A DNA stretch of 64,000 nucleotides from Cystobacter fuscus (GCF_002305875.1 NZ_CP022098.1:6634001-6698000), one strand, 5' to 3'; counted from the stretch's first letter, positions 26,469-35,043 are shown. Notes: generated from the letters alone by a model not told the origin. A program made the numbers and translations.

Positions 26469-26693
26469 TTCAGCACCAGCTCATGACGACAACCGTGAGG
26501 GCGGAAGCAACGGTGCGGGAGGGCCAGAGCAGGACGAGGGCCACGAGCACCGGGCCCACCCTGGAGAGCACCAAAGAGGCCTCGCTCGCGCGTCCAGCAT
26601 GGGAACTCTACCGCATCCGAGCAGCCTGACCCATCGGGTCTGGACAGCGAGCCGACATCGCGAGTAGGAAGAGTCGTCATCAGGAGGAATCAA

Positions 26694-27428
26694 ATGAGCG
26701 ACACGCCAGAGTGGAAAGGACGTCGTCTGGGCCCGTATCTGCTGGGTGAGCGGTTCCCGGACATTCCGGAGGACCAAGGGCGCCTCTACGCGGCGCACCA
26801 TGTCGACACCGGGGAGTCCGTGCTGGTCGTGATGCCGGGCTCCGGCGACGACTGGAGTTCGTCCACCCTCTGGTGTGCGGAGGCCACGAGGTTCACCGAT
26901 CCGGACGCCCTGGTTCTTCACCCCAAGCGCACGGCCGGGGCGAGGCCGCCGAGGTTGCACGAACTGACCCTGGGGTTCATCCACCTCGCGGGCGCGCTGG
27001 CGCAACTCGATGAACGGGAGGATGTGCGGGCCCACTTCCTGCGCGCTCCCCGGCCCATCCGTTCACGACACCCGGCAACGCGCTGGGGACTCACGGCGGT
27101 GGCCCTGGCGGTGGGATTCTTCTTCTTCCTATTCTGGCCGCGCACGTCCACACCTCCGGAGACACGCGACACACGCGAAGATGCTCCCGTCCTCGTGAAT
27201 CGACCGGGCCTTTCTTCTCCAGCCATCGCCTATCCGATGCCGGAGAAACCTTTGAAGGAGCAGGCCAGGCCGCCTTGCATGCCGGGTACGGAAGTGGAGA
27301 TTCGGGGCGGTTGCTGGATGCCCCACCGCAGTGATGCGCCCTGCCCTCCGGGAACGGCCGAGTACCAGGGCAGGTGCTACGTAGCCGTCAAGAAGCCGGA
27401 CCCGGAGCCTCGATCCATCCAGCCCTGA
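26694..27428 (+). CDS. Kinase-derived membrane protein with Cys-rich C-terminal domain
   Basis: 244 residues. Residues 9-45 (GPYLLGERFPDIPEDQGRLY...GESVLVVMPG) look like the first strands of a Ser/Thr kinase N-lobe but lack the Gly loop, catalytic Lys and all catalytic motifs. A transmembrane helix follows (about 128-147), then a C-terminal domain with four Cys in PPCMPGTEVEIRGGCWMP and APCPPGTAEYQGRCYV. Tails of this kind are found on many myxobacterial protein kinases. The gene therefore looks like a kinase gene that lost its catalytic core, or a dedicated pseudokinase. AGGAGG precedes the ATG. A second, damaged copy of its C-terminal part lies at 30140-30421. Confidence 0.65.
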   Translation: MSDTPEWKGRRLGPYLLGERFPDIPEDQGRLYAAHHVDTGESVLVVMPGSGDDWSSSTLWCAEATRFTDPDALVLHPKRTAGARPPRLHELTLGFIHLAGALAQLDEREDVRAHFLRAPRPIRSRHPATRWGLTAVALAVGFFFFLFWPRTSTPPETRDTREDAPVLVNRPGLSSPAIAYPMPEKPLKEQARPPCMPGTEVEIRGGCWMPHRSDAPCPPGTAEYQGRCYVAVKKPDPEPRSIQP

Positions 27429-27671
27429 GTTCGAGTTTCGCGGTTTCTAGCGATGCTCAGGCCGATGCCTCAAAGAAGGCGAGTAGTAGCAGGAGGAGGT
27501 TTTGTCGACCCTTCTTGCCACCGGGGTTCGCCGAGGCCACTCCACCGCGTGGCCTCCGGCAGTTTCACGATGGGTGCGGATGCGTCCGTCAGTTGCATGG
27601 GCTGGATCGCGGGCCCTCCACCGCTAGGCCTACGGCCTTGAGGGCAACGGGCTGGCGTGGAGAGCCATGGA

Positions 27672-29228
27672 TCACGGGGTGAAGATGGGCGCTACGGTGG
27701 AACTCTCCCAGCCGGCCGTCAGCAGTACGCTGCCTGGATGCAGAAGGACGGCGGCTCCTCCCGTGCAACTGGCCGGGATATCGTCAAGCAGGGTCCATTC
27801 GTTGGTCTCCGGATCATACACCTCGGTGCCGCCGTCAACACCCCCCGCGATCAGAAGCTGCCCTGAGTAGAGGAGGGTCGCCGTGTGGTTGCGGTGCAAC
27901 CGGTTCATAGCGGGACCCGTGCGCCACTGGGTAGTATACGGATTGTAAATGAACGTAGTGCCCGACGTGGAACTGGACGAATCGCCGCCCACCACCATCA
28001 CCTCGCCCGAGTAGAGCCGCGTGGCGGTGAAGCCATCACGGTGGCCCGGCAGTGCTCCATGCTGGCTCCACCTGTTGGTGTAGGGATCATAGAGGTACAC
28101 TTGCGACCCTGTGATCAACAGCACTTCGCCCGAATACAGCATCGTCGCGACAGACCCCGAGCTGTCGTGTTCCAGCTCGCCTGCGGGAGACCATGCGCCC
28201 GTTTCCGGATCATACAATTCCGCAGTGGTCGCCGGACTGACGTGGACATTCGAGCCATCGAGGTTCTCGATTTCGCCGCCCGTGACCAGCACCTTGCCCG
28301 ACCGAAGCAGGGTCGCCTGGTGGCCAGAACGCCGCTGGCTCAAAGAGCCGGTATAGCTCCAGGAACGCGTGACCGGATCGTAAAGCTCTGCGCTCGAGAG
28401 CGTGGATTCATCATTCCGGCCACCCGACACCAGGATTTTTCCGGACGTCAGCTTGACGGTGGCGAAGTTGTAGCGCGGCGAGTTCAGAGCCCCCGTCGCC
28501 TGCCAGGTGTTTGAATAGGGATTGTAGAGTTCGGTCAAGCTGATGGAGGCCGCGACACCGAGCGAGTTGCGCGTATGACCCCCCGTGACCAGCACCAGTC
28601 CGGAGCTGAGCAGCGCCGCGCCCTGCACGCCGCGTGGAGACTGCATCGCTGAACTCGTCGCCCACGATGATTTTGGCAGCGGTCCGAACTTCAAGCGTGC
28701 GGCGATCATCTTGTGGTCAGACCACAGGTGAGGGTCTGCGACCGTCTGGAAGTCGCCCACATTGGTGGTACTGCCGCTATAGAGGGTGAAAATGTAATCG
28801 AGCACATTGCCCGAGTTGGTTGCGGTGTTGAATGTGTGATACTTCAAGCACAGGCTGGAGGCGGTCGTGCATTCCGATGTCTCCTTGAAGAAGTCGCCTC
28901 GGGCATCCCGCAGACCATAGTCATGAAGCAGTCGAGGCACCGACTTGGCTTCGGTGTTGCCTCCTGGGAATTGACCTGTTTTCGTCTTGTAATAAGCATT
29001 CATGTCGCCGATGATCGCAATCGGGGCTCCTGGCGGATGGGCCACGCCGTCAGTCATCGTCGAAGCGGAGATACCCTTCAATGCTTTTGCAAGTCCTCGC
29101 GCGACCTCTCCATTGAAGAAGTCAGCCACTCCGTCCGTGGTATCGCTGTATCCATGGTCGACAATCGAGTGGATCGAGGAAACGATGATGTACCTGTTTG
29201 GTTGGTCTGTCGAGGGTCCGGTCGACAT
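27672..29228 (-). pseudogene. 5'-truncated nuclease/phosphatase-kelch fusion
   Basis: The open frame encodes the C-terminal half of an endonuclease/exonuclease/phosphatase domain (IIVSSIHSIVDHG, IAIIGDMNAYY, NVLDYIFTLYSG, LWSDHKMIAAR) directly fused to at least five kelch repeats (for example LVLVTGGHTRNS, AELYDPVTRSW, GHQATLLRSGKVLVTGG, ALPGHRDGFTATRLYSG). The N-terminal half of the nuclease domain with its first metal ligands is absent. Upstream, the same frame stays open only to a stop near 29340, while an ATG with AGGAG at 29347 is in another frame, which points to frameshift or recombination. Kelch repeats form a beta-propeller, usually for binding. Lower GC than neighbours suggests transfer. 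Confidence 0.6.
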
Positions 29229-29347
29229 CAGGATCGCCCACGGGAAGACCTTGTCTTTCTTGACAGAGTCCTTGTTGACAAAGCTCCTGCCCAGTGCGTT
29301 CTTGTGTTGACGGGGCGTGATCCGGGCTTGTTGTCTTCAATGGACAT

Positions 29348-29767
29348 CACTGTGAACTCCTATCTGCGTGGGGGCCCTGCGTGAATCAAATGGCGTAAAC
29401 TGCGGAGTCTGGATTACGCGCTTTGTGCATCAAATCCGAACAATTAGTGAATCCGAGACTAAGAATGGCCCTTGAGAACGGCAACGAGAGGGCATGTGAA
29501 TGATGGGTTTTTCCGCGCTCTTCTGTTCTCCTGAATTCACTCCGGAGCCAATTGTTCGCGATTGGGCAGGCGCGCTTCCGCGCACGAACCGGGACCGGCT
29601 CCGCAGAACGCGCGGTGATGCTCTTTCCAGGCTCGGTACACTGCGCGCACCATGAGTCAGCGTCGCGATCCCCCGAATCGGGTTCCTCCGCGCAGCTCCT
29701 CGGCCTCCTCGCGCCAGGGGCAGAAATGCTCCAGGGGTAGGTGACGGGCCATGCCCCTGCCAACACC
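29348..29767. other. Intergenic stretch without recognised gene
   Basis: About 420 bp, AT-richer at the left side (29390-29540). Frames here read as low-quality Arg/Ser/Pro-rich sequence. I see no gene, RNA or repeat. Confidence 0.3.
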
Positions 29768-30062
29768 CTACTGCGGCGGTAACTTCTGCGAGGTGACTTC
29801 CTCGGAAGGCTGGCGGGCAGGAGTCCAGGCACGCGGGCGATCCACGCGCGCCACATCCTGCTCCGCCGTCACCTGCACCGGAAGCAGCCGCACTGGCTGG
29901 GCGACAGGCGCTCCCTCCTGCCGCCTACGTCGGTAGACCCAGGACTGCAACGTGCTCAGCATCAGGCCTCGACGCTCCGCGGCGAACTCCCTCTGCGTCA
30001 GCCCGCTCGTCTCGTACTCCTCGGCGACGCGGACCCACTCCGGCTTTTCTCTCTGCTTCGTA
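29768..30062 (-). pseudogene. IS66-type accessory protein (TnpA) remnant
   Basis: Read on the minus strand, the frame gives KQREKPEWVRVAEEYETSG, LTQREFAAERRG, STLQSWVYRRRR, then PVRLLPVQVTAEQD before a stop at 29768. The pattern W-x-x-V-x-x-(Y/F)E-x-SGLTQ-x-x-F ... STL-x-x-W is that of the small DNA-binding TnpA of IS66 elements. No TnpB or TnpC follows, and no clear start codon precedes it, so this is a decayed fragment. It abuts the broken kinase-tail copy. Confidence 0.6.
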
Positions 30063-30139
30063 ATGACCGGGTAGGGTCCGCCGTCCCCCTCGCCCCGGCC
30101 AAGTCTCGCAGCACGTCATTGGCCGGACGGATACCCTGC

Positions 30140-30421
30140 TCTGGCCGCGCGCGTCCACGCCTCCGGAGACACGCGACCGGGCCAGCGACACTCCTATCTT
30201 CATGAATGGACAGGAGCTCTCTTCGCCAGTCATCGCATACCCGATGCCAGAGAAACCCTTCAAGGAGCAGCACAAGCCGCCTTGCATGCCAGGTACGGAA
30301 GTGGAGATTCGGGGCGGTTGCTGGATGTCCCACCGCAGTGATGCGCCCTGCCCTCCGGGAACGGCCGAGTATCAAGGCAGGTGCTACGTGGCCGTCAAGA
30401 AGCCGGACCCGCAGCCTCGAG
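30140..30421 (+). pseudogene. Second, partial copy of the kinase Cys-rich tail
   Basis: This stretch is roughly 85-90% identical by eye to about 27137-27415: it again encodes STPPETRD, VIAYPMPEKPFKEQ, PPCMPGTEVEIRGGCW and PPGTAEYQGRCYVAVKKPDP. It has no kinase N-terminus or transmembrane helix. At CCTCGA the similarity ends abruptly and the sequence continues, in a different frame, as the toxin C-terminal fragment. It is best read as one side of a recombination junction. Confidence 0.65.
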
Positions 30422-31000
30422 CGGTTGGAACAGGTCAAGGCGGTGGCCGCCTCTGCGGAGGGGGCCCTGGCGATCACGGTGGGGCCCGAGGGGGCCCTCG
30501 CCGGCGCGATGATGAGCCGCAACAGCGCGGCGAGCGCCAGCACAAGCGGGGCGCCTGCCAACGAGGTGTACCGGCACCGCGGTGGTAATAGGCAGGTAGA
30601 GAGAAACGGCGAGCGGTGGCACCTGCCACGGGGAGTGTCCGTCAACGACATTCCCGCCTCGGATCCCTTGGGGGACCAGCTCCAGGACGCGGCGAAACAG
30701 GTGGCCTTGCGCTGGGGACCTCAGCACTTCAGGGTGAGGGAAGAGAGGGCCATCAGGCGGATGCTCCAGCGGGGGCTCGTTCACCGCGCGAACCTGCTGG
30801 AGCGCCAAGCTCGTGGGCGGTGGGTGGAGAGGGAACTTCGGAAGATGTTTCCGTCGTTGGACTGGAAGGGTCGTGGCGTCGATGTGGTGGGCCCTACGGG
30901 GCAGAAGTACCACTATGAGATTCTGTCCGGCACGGAGTCGAACTTCGAGCTTCACGGGCGGCGAATGGCGAGCACCTTCTTTCGTATGATTTACTTCTGA
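30419..31000 (+). pseudogene. C-terminal fragment of a polymorphic-toxin-like protein
   Basis: The frame opens at the junction with LERLEQVKAVAASAEG and runs about 190 residues to TFFRMIYF. After an Ala/Gly/Ser-rich linker it has VYRHRGGNRQVERNGERWHL and a C-terminal domain WKGRGVDVVGP...KYHYEILSGTESNF. This C-terminal module looks like those I know from large myxobacterial secreted proteins; the D...YEI-L spacing recalls a degenerate PD-(D/E)xK nuclease core, which is inference. The N-terminal carrier region is lost and no good start is seen. The next gene begins 1 bp after its stop, the normal arrangement of toxin and immunity gene. Confidence 0.55.
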
Positions 31001-31001
31001 C

Positions 31002-31625
31002 ATGCACGCGAGTTCCAACGTCCACTACGAGGAACGAGTCATCGAGGGCGAGCGGCTCGAACTGACCGACAAGGAAGCCATCTACTGGCTCGGCCCGAAC
31101 CTCACGTTGCGGCGCTGCACCGTGGTCCTCGGCGTCGCAGAGAGGCAGTTGGTGCCAATGTGGGGGAGGCTGATCGACTGCACCATCACAGCGAAGCGAG
31201 AGGTGGCCGACCAGTGGCTCACGTCAATGCAATTCGAGGGGTGCCGGTTCGTCGGCAAGTTTACCGGTATTGGGTTTGGTCAGCGCGCTGGCGTGGACAG
31301 GTGGTGGGAGCACGGTGGAATCGCGAACTGTGACTTCTCGGAGGCTCGGCTCGACGAGTGCGTTTTCCACAGTTGCGACATGCGGACAATCAGGCTTCCA
31401 AAGTGGCCGTGCTTTACCATCTTGGAGCCCATCAAGCACGGTCGGGAGTTGCTGAGTGTGCCGTGGCCGGGGGACTTCGTGCCGGTGGTCCTCGAGGGGC
31501 CACTCAAGGAACAGCCCACCACGAGCGCAGTGACGCTCTACGCACCGGCGGAGGCGAAGCGCTCGAGGGCGACGCTGGAGGAGTTCAAGGCGGCTGTAGG
31601 GCGGTTCGACTTCATCGTACGGTGA
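31002..31625 (+). CDS. Pentapeptide-like immunity protein
   Basis: 207 residues, starting 1 bp after the toxin-fragment stop. The centre has five-residue-spaced units (LRRCTVVLG, LIDCTITAK, MQFEGCRFVGKFTG, NCDFSEARLDECVFHSCDM) typical of pentapeptide-repeat beta-helices. The N-terminal part (HYEERVIEGERLELTDKEAIYWLGPNL) is a conserved-looking cap. Its place directly behind a polymorphic-toxin C-terminus makes an immunity role most likely, by family precedent; the toxin it would neutralise is now truncated, so this may be an orphan antidote. Cytoplasmic, no signal peptide. Confidence 0.65.
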   Translation: MHASSNVHYEERVIEGERLELTDKEAIYWLGPNLTLRRCTVVLGVAERQLVPMWGRLIDCTITAKREVADQWLTSMQFEGCRFVGKFTGIGFGQRAGVDRWWEHGGIANCDFSEARLDECVFHSCDMRTIRLPKWPCFTILEPIKHGRELLSVPWPGDFVPVVLEGPLKEQPTTSAVTLYAPAEAKRSRATLEEFKAAVGRFDFIVR

Positions 31626-31940
31626 GCGACTCACCTCCTCTTTCAACTTCTTCCAACGATGCCCGGCGGCGGCGAGTCTCCCTAAATGGGCGATCCGAAT
31701 CGGCGCGCCCGCCCCATCCAGGTGCACCGCAATGGAGCGCCCGCCCTCCAGACAGGCCTGGGATTCCCCAGAGAAGGTGTCAGACGATTTGCAGGAGACG
31801 AGATGTCGGAACGAGTCCTTTGACACCTTACCCGAGACACCTTACCCGAGCGTTGGGGTACGCGCCTGCCCAGGCCGCGCTCCGCTCAGGAGCGCGGCAA
31901 TGGACGTGGTCACATGGTGCCGCTGGCGGCCCGCTCCTGC
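31626..31940. other. Intergenic region with repeat copy and short tandem repeat
   Basis: No gene is apparent. It holds one copy of the 82-bp dispersed repeat (31687-31768) and a 14-bp unit gacaccttacccga repeated twice in tandem at 31822-31849. Confidence 0.5.
31687..31768 (+). repeat. 82-bp dispersed repeat, copy 1
   Basis: Differs from the copy at 36063-36144 at only four positions, same orientation. Internal features include GAGCGCCCGCCC and a CAGGCCTG palindrome. Weaker similarity extends about 20 bp to the left. Confidence 0.85.
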
Positions 31941-32594
31941 TCACTGCGCTCCGGGATCCACTCCGGCGAAGGGAATGCGCGGCTCGGCCAGCTCACGCAC
32001 GATGGCGAGGTGGACGAACAGGTTGACCTTCCGGAGGTTCTCGAGCCGGTTCCCGCCTCCGGCCACCAGGGCCGGCTCGAACCCATACATCTCATCGGGC
32101 GCGAGGGGTCCCAGCTTCTTCAACGCCCGCTGGAACAGCGCCTTTCCAGCCTCGTCCTTCATATCCAGTTCCTGCTTCTTCTTGGACGCGAAGAACACCT
32201 GGGCGGCGATATCGGGATCCTTCGCGGGCGTGCGTAGCTCTTTCTCGATTCCAATCAAGGCACTGGTGGGGCACAGAATCACCAGGGTGCGGTGGTTGCG
32301 CTCTCCCCAGGCATACAACTTGCCGAACGCCGAGCGCGCCACGACGTGGTACTTGTCGAGTTTTTCGAAGGGCGTGCCAGACAGCCAGCACTCGACGAGT
32401 CCCTCGTAGTCCTCGGGGTTGACGGTCCAGAACAAGCCGTCGGCGTACCCACACCACCCCTCTTCCTTCCAGTACTCCAGGAACTGCTTCGGCAGCACCT
32501 TCTGGTACTTCTCGAAACTCAGCTCGAGCGCGGGCGTCCGGAAGGACGCCTCACCGATGTCTTCGATGAATACCTCGAAAGCCTCATCCCTCAT
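31941..32594 (-). CDS. GAD-like/DUF1851 domain protein (T6SS-type immunity)
   Basis: ATG 32594 is preferred over TTG 32600 because GGAGG lies 8 bases before it. The 217-residue protein begins with a GAD-like segment (FEKYQKVLPKQFLEYWKEEGWCGYADGLFWTVNPEDYE, in two parts about 28-64) followed by a DUF1851-type half (FGKLYAWGERN, DIAAQVFFASKKKQELD, ALKKLGPLAPDEMYGFEPAL). Proteins with this two-part organisation act as cytoplasmic immunity partners of toxic effectors in other bacteria. No complete toxin gene is next to it: immediately upstream lies only a small ORF that was split by the IS1182-type element. Confidence 0.7.
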   Translation of the reverse strand: MRDEAFEVFIEDIGEASFRTPALELSFEKYQKVLPKQFLEYWKEEGWCGYADGLFWTVNPEDYEGLVECWLSGTPFEKLDKYHVVARSAFGKLYAWGERNHRTLVILCPTSALIGIEKELRTPAKDPDIAAQVFFASKKKQELDMKDEAGKALFQRALKKLGPLAPDEMYGFEPALVAGGGNRLENLRKVNLFVHLAIVRELAEPRIPFAGVDPGAQ

Positions 32595-32621
32595 GGGCAA
32601 TACCTCCGGCCGCGGCAGACC

Positions 32622-32794
32622 TCAATCGTGCAGAGCATCCATGCCCTTGAAGGGACAGAACCAGGGCACATTCCGCAACTGGAGCCGGGTGATGATCTTC
32701 CGGTTGGGTGTGACGAGATAGAGATTCTGCATGGGCTTCAGCCTTTCGACACGATTCGAGGTGAGTAGTCCTTCAGCGTATTTATAGGCCCTAG
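32622..32794 (-). pseudogene. 3' part of a small ORF split by the insertion sequence
   Basis: On the minus strand this frame reads from the IS edge: RAYKYAEGLLTSNRVERLKP, MQNLYLVTPNRKIITRLQLR, NVPWFCPFKGMDALHD, stop 27 bp before the GAD/DUF1851 start. If the IS and one CTAG are removed, the frame extends into the end of the lipoprotein gene to an ATG and gives a 60-residue ORF overlapping that gene. A start at 32732 would still allow a 36-residue peptide. Function unknown; it could be the end of a lost toxin gene. Confidence 0.4.
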
Positions 32795-34540
32795 AACACC
32801 GACCGATTTGATTTTTTAGTAAAATCAAGGATTTACGTGAGGGGGTGGACAACAGGGGCTGAATTTGATCAGGTCGGCACATGACCTTAGCCGTCAGTCC
32901 GCCGAAGGTGACCGGAGAGATAGCTCGATGGACTCCTCCGCGGGAGTTGAACGAGCAAGAGCAACAGATTGTCGAACGGATGAGCCGTAACGGCAAGCTG
33001 TTCGCTTTTCTGCGTCTGAATCGGCACAAGCTGATGGATGAGGCTTTTCAGGCGGAACTGGCCTCCATGTACCGCCAGACAGGAGCAGGGAAAGTGGCTA
33101 TAGCACCCGGGCTGATGGCAATGGCAATACTCTTACAGGGATACATGGGAGTGTCGGATGCCACCCTGGTGGAACTGACGGTCTTCGACTTGAGAGTGCA
33201 GATGGTGTTGGGCTGGTTGGGTCACAGCGAGCCGGCGTTCTCCCAGGGCTCGTTGTATGAGTTTCGTCAGCGGCTGATGAGAAACCAAATGGACCGGCGC
33301 CTCCTGGAGAAGACAGTCGAGGTGGCGCGGGAACAGAAAGAGTTCGGTGAGCGAAAGCTCAAGACGCTGTTGCGAGTGGCGATTGACTCAAAGCCACTGG
33401 AGGGAGCTGGCCGGGTAGAGGACACCATCAACCTGGTAGGACACGCAGCGCGCAAGGTGATGATGTGCGTGGCGAAGCTGCTGGGATGTTCCAAGCAGCA
33501 GGCCTGCCGAGAGGCGGGTATTCCCTTGTTGTTGGAAAAAAGTATCAAGAAGGGATTGGATGTGGACTGGAGCGAAGCGGGGCAGAAAAAGAAAGCGCTG
33601 CAAGCCCTGCTCGAGCAAGTGGAAAGCATGCTGTCCTGGCTAAGAAAGAATCTGGCAGAGGAGATGGAAGAGGAGCCTTTGAGGGAACACGTTCAGACTC
33701 TCGAGCAGATTCGCAAGCAGGACCTGGAGCCGGACCCAGAAGGAGGAGGTGTCCGCGTTCGCCAGCAAGTGGCGGAAGAGAGACGAGTGTCGGTAGAAGA
33801 TGGGGAGATGCGTCATGGACGCAAGAGCAAAAGCAAGCGCTTCAACGGATTCAAGCAGCATGTGGCCACGGCGCTGGACGAAGAACTCATCCTGGCATGT
33901 GCTGTGACGCCCGCCAACCGACCTGAAGCGGAGGCAACACCGGCGCTTGAGAAGGACATGGAGAAGCAAGGAGTGAAGATTGACGAGTTACACATAGACC
34001 GGGGGTATATCAACAGCAGTATCGTGGACAGCGTGCTCGAGGAGGGAGGGGAAGTGCTGAGCAAGCCGTGGAAGGCACGCAATGGGGAGTTGTTCGCGAA
34101 GTCAGACTTCAAAATAGATATGCGAAGCCGGACCATCACGTGTCCGGAGGGGAAGACAATGCGCTTCGAACTGGGAAAGACAGTCGAATTCGCGACAAAG
34201 GACTGTGAGACTTGTCCATTGCGCGAGAAATGTACACAAGCCCAGATAGGACAAGGACGGACTGTGGCAATCAGTGAAGATGAAGCGCTCCAGCACAAGT
34301 TGCGCAAATTAATGAAGACACCTGCTGGGCGAGAGCGACTCAGGAAGCGAGTAGGGGTGGAACATCGACAAGCCCATATAGCGCGACGACAGGGGCGTCG
34401 TGCGCGCTATCGGGGCGTGCGTAAGAACGTCTTTGATCTACGACGTGCGGCCAGCATCCAGAATTTGGAGACATGGCAACGCCATCTAGAGTTGTCCCAG
34501 CAGCAGGTGGGATGATGTGGTTTTTAAATCGGTCGGTGTT
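32795..34540 (+). mobile_element. IS1182-family insertion sequence
   Basis: The element is 1,746 bp, bounded by perfect 15-bp inverted repeats AACACCGACCGATTT (32795-32809) and its complement (34526-34540). A CTAG lies directly outside each end (32791-32794, 34541-34544), consistent with a 4-bp target duplication at a palindromic site. It holds one complete transposase gene and looks intact and recent. Confidence 0.88.
32881..34515 (+). CDS. IS1182-family transposase
   Basis: A complete 544-residue transposase. The N-terminal DUF772-type DNA-binding part contains LMAMAILLQGYMGVSDATLVE; the DDE catalytic Asp candidates are in VAIDSKPL (about residue 163) and ELHIDRGYIN (about 370), with a later Glu; near the C-terminus is the family's Cys cluster KDCETCPLREKC and a basic tail HIARRQGRRARYRGVRKNVFD. 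These are the features of IS1182-type enzymes, which cut and paste the element. No strong ribosome-binding site precedes the ATG. GC content is lower than that of surrounding genes. Confidence 0.92.
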   Translation: MTLAVSPPKVTGEIARWTPPRELNEQEQQIVERMSRNGKLFAFLRLNRHKLMDEAFQAELASMYRQTGAGKVAIAPGLMAMAILLQGYMGVSDATLVELTVFDLRVQMVLGWLGHSEPAFSQGSLYEFRQRLMRNQMDRRLLEKTVEVAREQKEFGERKLKTLLRVAIDSKPLEGAGRVEDTINLVGHAARKVMMCVAKLLGCSKQQACREAGIPLLLEKSIKKGLDVDWSEAGQKKKALQALLEQVESMLSWLRKNLAEEMEEEPLREHVQTLEQIRKQDLEPDPEGGGVRVRQQVAEERRVSVEDGEMRHGRKSKSKRFNGFKQHVATALDEELILACAVTPANRPEAEATPALEKDMEKQGVKIDELHIDRGYINSSIVDSVLEEGGEVLSKPWKARNGELFAKSDFKIDMRSRTITCPEGKTMRFELGKTVEFATKDCETCPLREKCTQAQIGQGRTVAISEDEALQHKLRKLMKTPAGRERLRKRVGVEHRQAHIARRQGRRARYRGVRKNVFDLRRAASIQNLETWQRHLELSQQQVG

Positions 34541-35032
34541 CTAGCGGAAGGCATCGACGATGTAGGCCGCTGCAACGGAGCCGTCGAGAATAGCCATTCC
34601 GGGCTTTGACTCGGGCAGCTTCCGCATCTGGTCCCGGCTGAGTCGGGCCACCGCGCAGATGGGAACCTTATCACCGTCCGGCGGGTGGGCCTCGTACCAA
34701 CGGATGACAACCTGCGGCCCGCTTGTCCAGACCTGCCCGTACAAACGGGTCGTCGCCTCAAGCGTGCCGAGGTCGTCCTTGAGAATGCTCTCGATGGGAC
34801 CGTCGTAAAGCGAGATGCGCCTCGCGTCGATCTGGTTCGCATCGAGATCCGCCAGCGCGGCATCCCCAACGCGCAGCCTTAGATACCGCATGACTTCTAG
34901 CGCCTTCGCTGGGCATTCCTGCGGACCCGGAGTGCCGTCCGGACGCAGTGCCACACCTCCAGTCGTGGTGCAGCCGGAAGACGTGCCAAGCAGGACGATG
35001 GATCTGAGCAGCAGAGCTTTAGTCGTGGGCAT
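34541..35032 (-). CDS. Small lipoprotein, kinase-neighbourhood type
   Basis: A 163-residue product from ATG 35032 (a GTG at 35041 is possible) with a lipoprotein signal (LLRSIVLLGTSSGC). The mature part starts GGVALRPDGTPGPQECPAKA and continues as a compact alpha/beta domain (LYGPVWTSG-like LYGQVWTSGPQVVIRWYEAHP; ICAVARLSRDQMRKLP). I recognise this as a type commonly found in myxobacteria beside DUF2381 genes and Ser/Thr kinases, function unknown. It follows the DUF2381 gene by 11 bp, so both are one operon. Its TAG stop codon is part of the CTAG that flanks the IS1182 element; the protein is therefore unchanged by the insertion. Confidence 0.65.
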   Translation of the reverse strand: MPTTKALLLRSIVLLGTSSGCTTTGGVALRPDGTPGPQECPAKALEVMRYLRLRVGDAALADLDANQIDARRISLYDGPIESILKDDLGTLEATTRLYGQVWTSGPQVVIRWYEAHPPDGDKVPICAVARLSRDQMRKLPESKPGMAILDGSVAAAYIVDAFR

Positions 35033-35043
35033 GAACGGCACTT

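Noticed and set aside
26465-26680. 71-residue minus-strand ORF overlapping the start of the 26043-26468 gene
   Set aside because: Arg/Gly/Pro/Cys-rich composition without structure. A short hydrophobic frame (VGPVLVALVLLW) in another phase ends nearby but has a stop just upstream and no good start.
29386-29856. 156-residue minus-strand ORF
   Set aside because: Low-complexity Arg/Ser/Pro sequence without motifs; part overlaps the IS66 remnant in a wrong frame.
30206-30418. 5' extension of the toxin fragment
   Set aside because: This part of the frame is the wrong phase of the duplicated kinase tail; homology to the toxin starts only at the junction about 30419.
31224-31826. Minus-strand ORF containing ESQACLEGGRS, also seen at 35903-37090
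   Set aside because: The shared peptide is the translation of the dispersed 82-bp repeat; both ORFs are antisense shadows of real genes.
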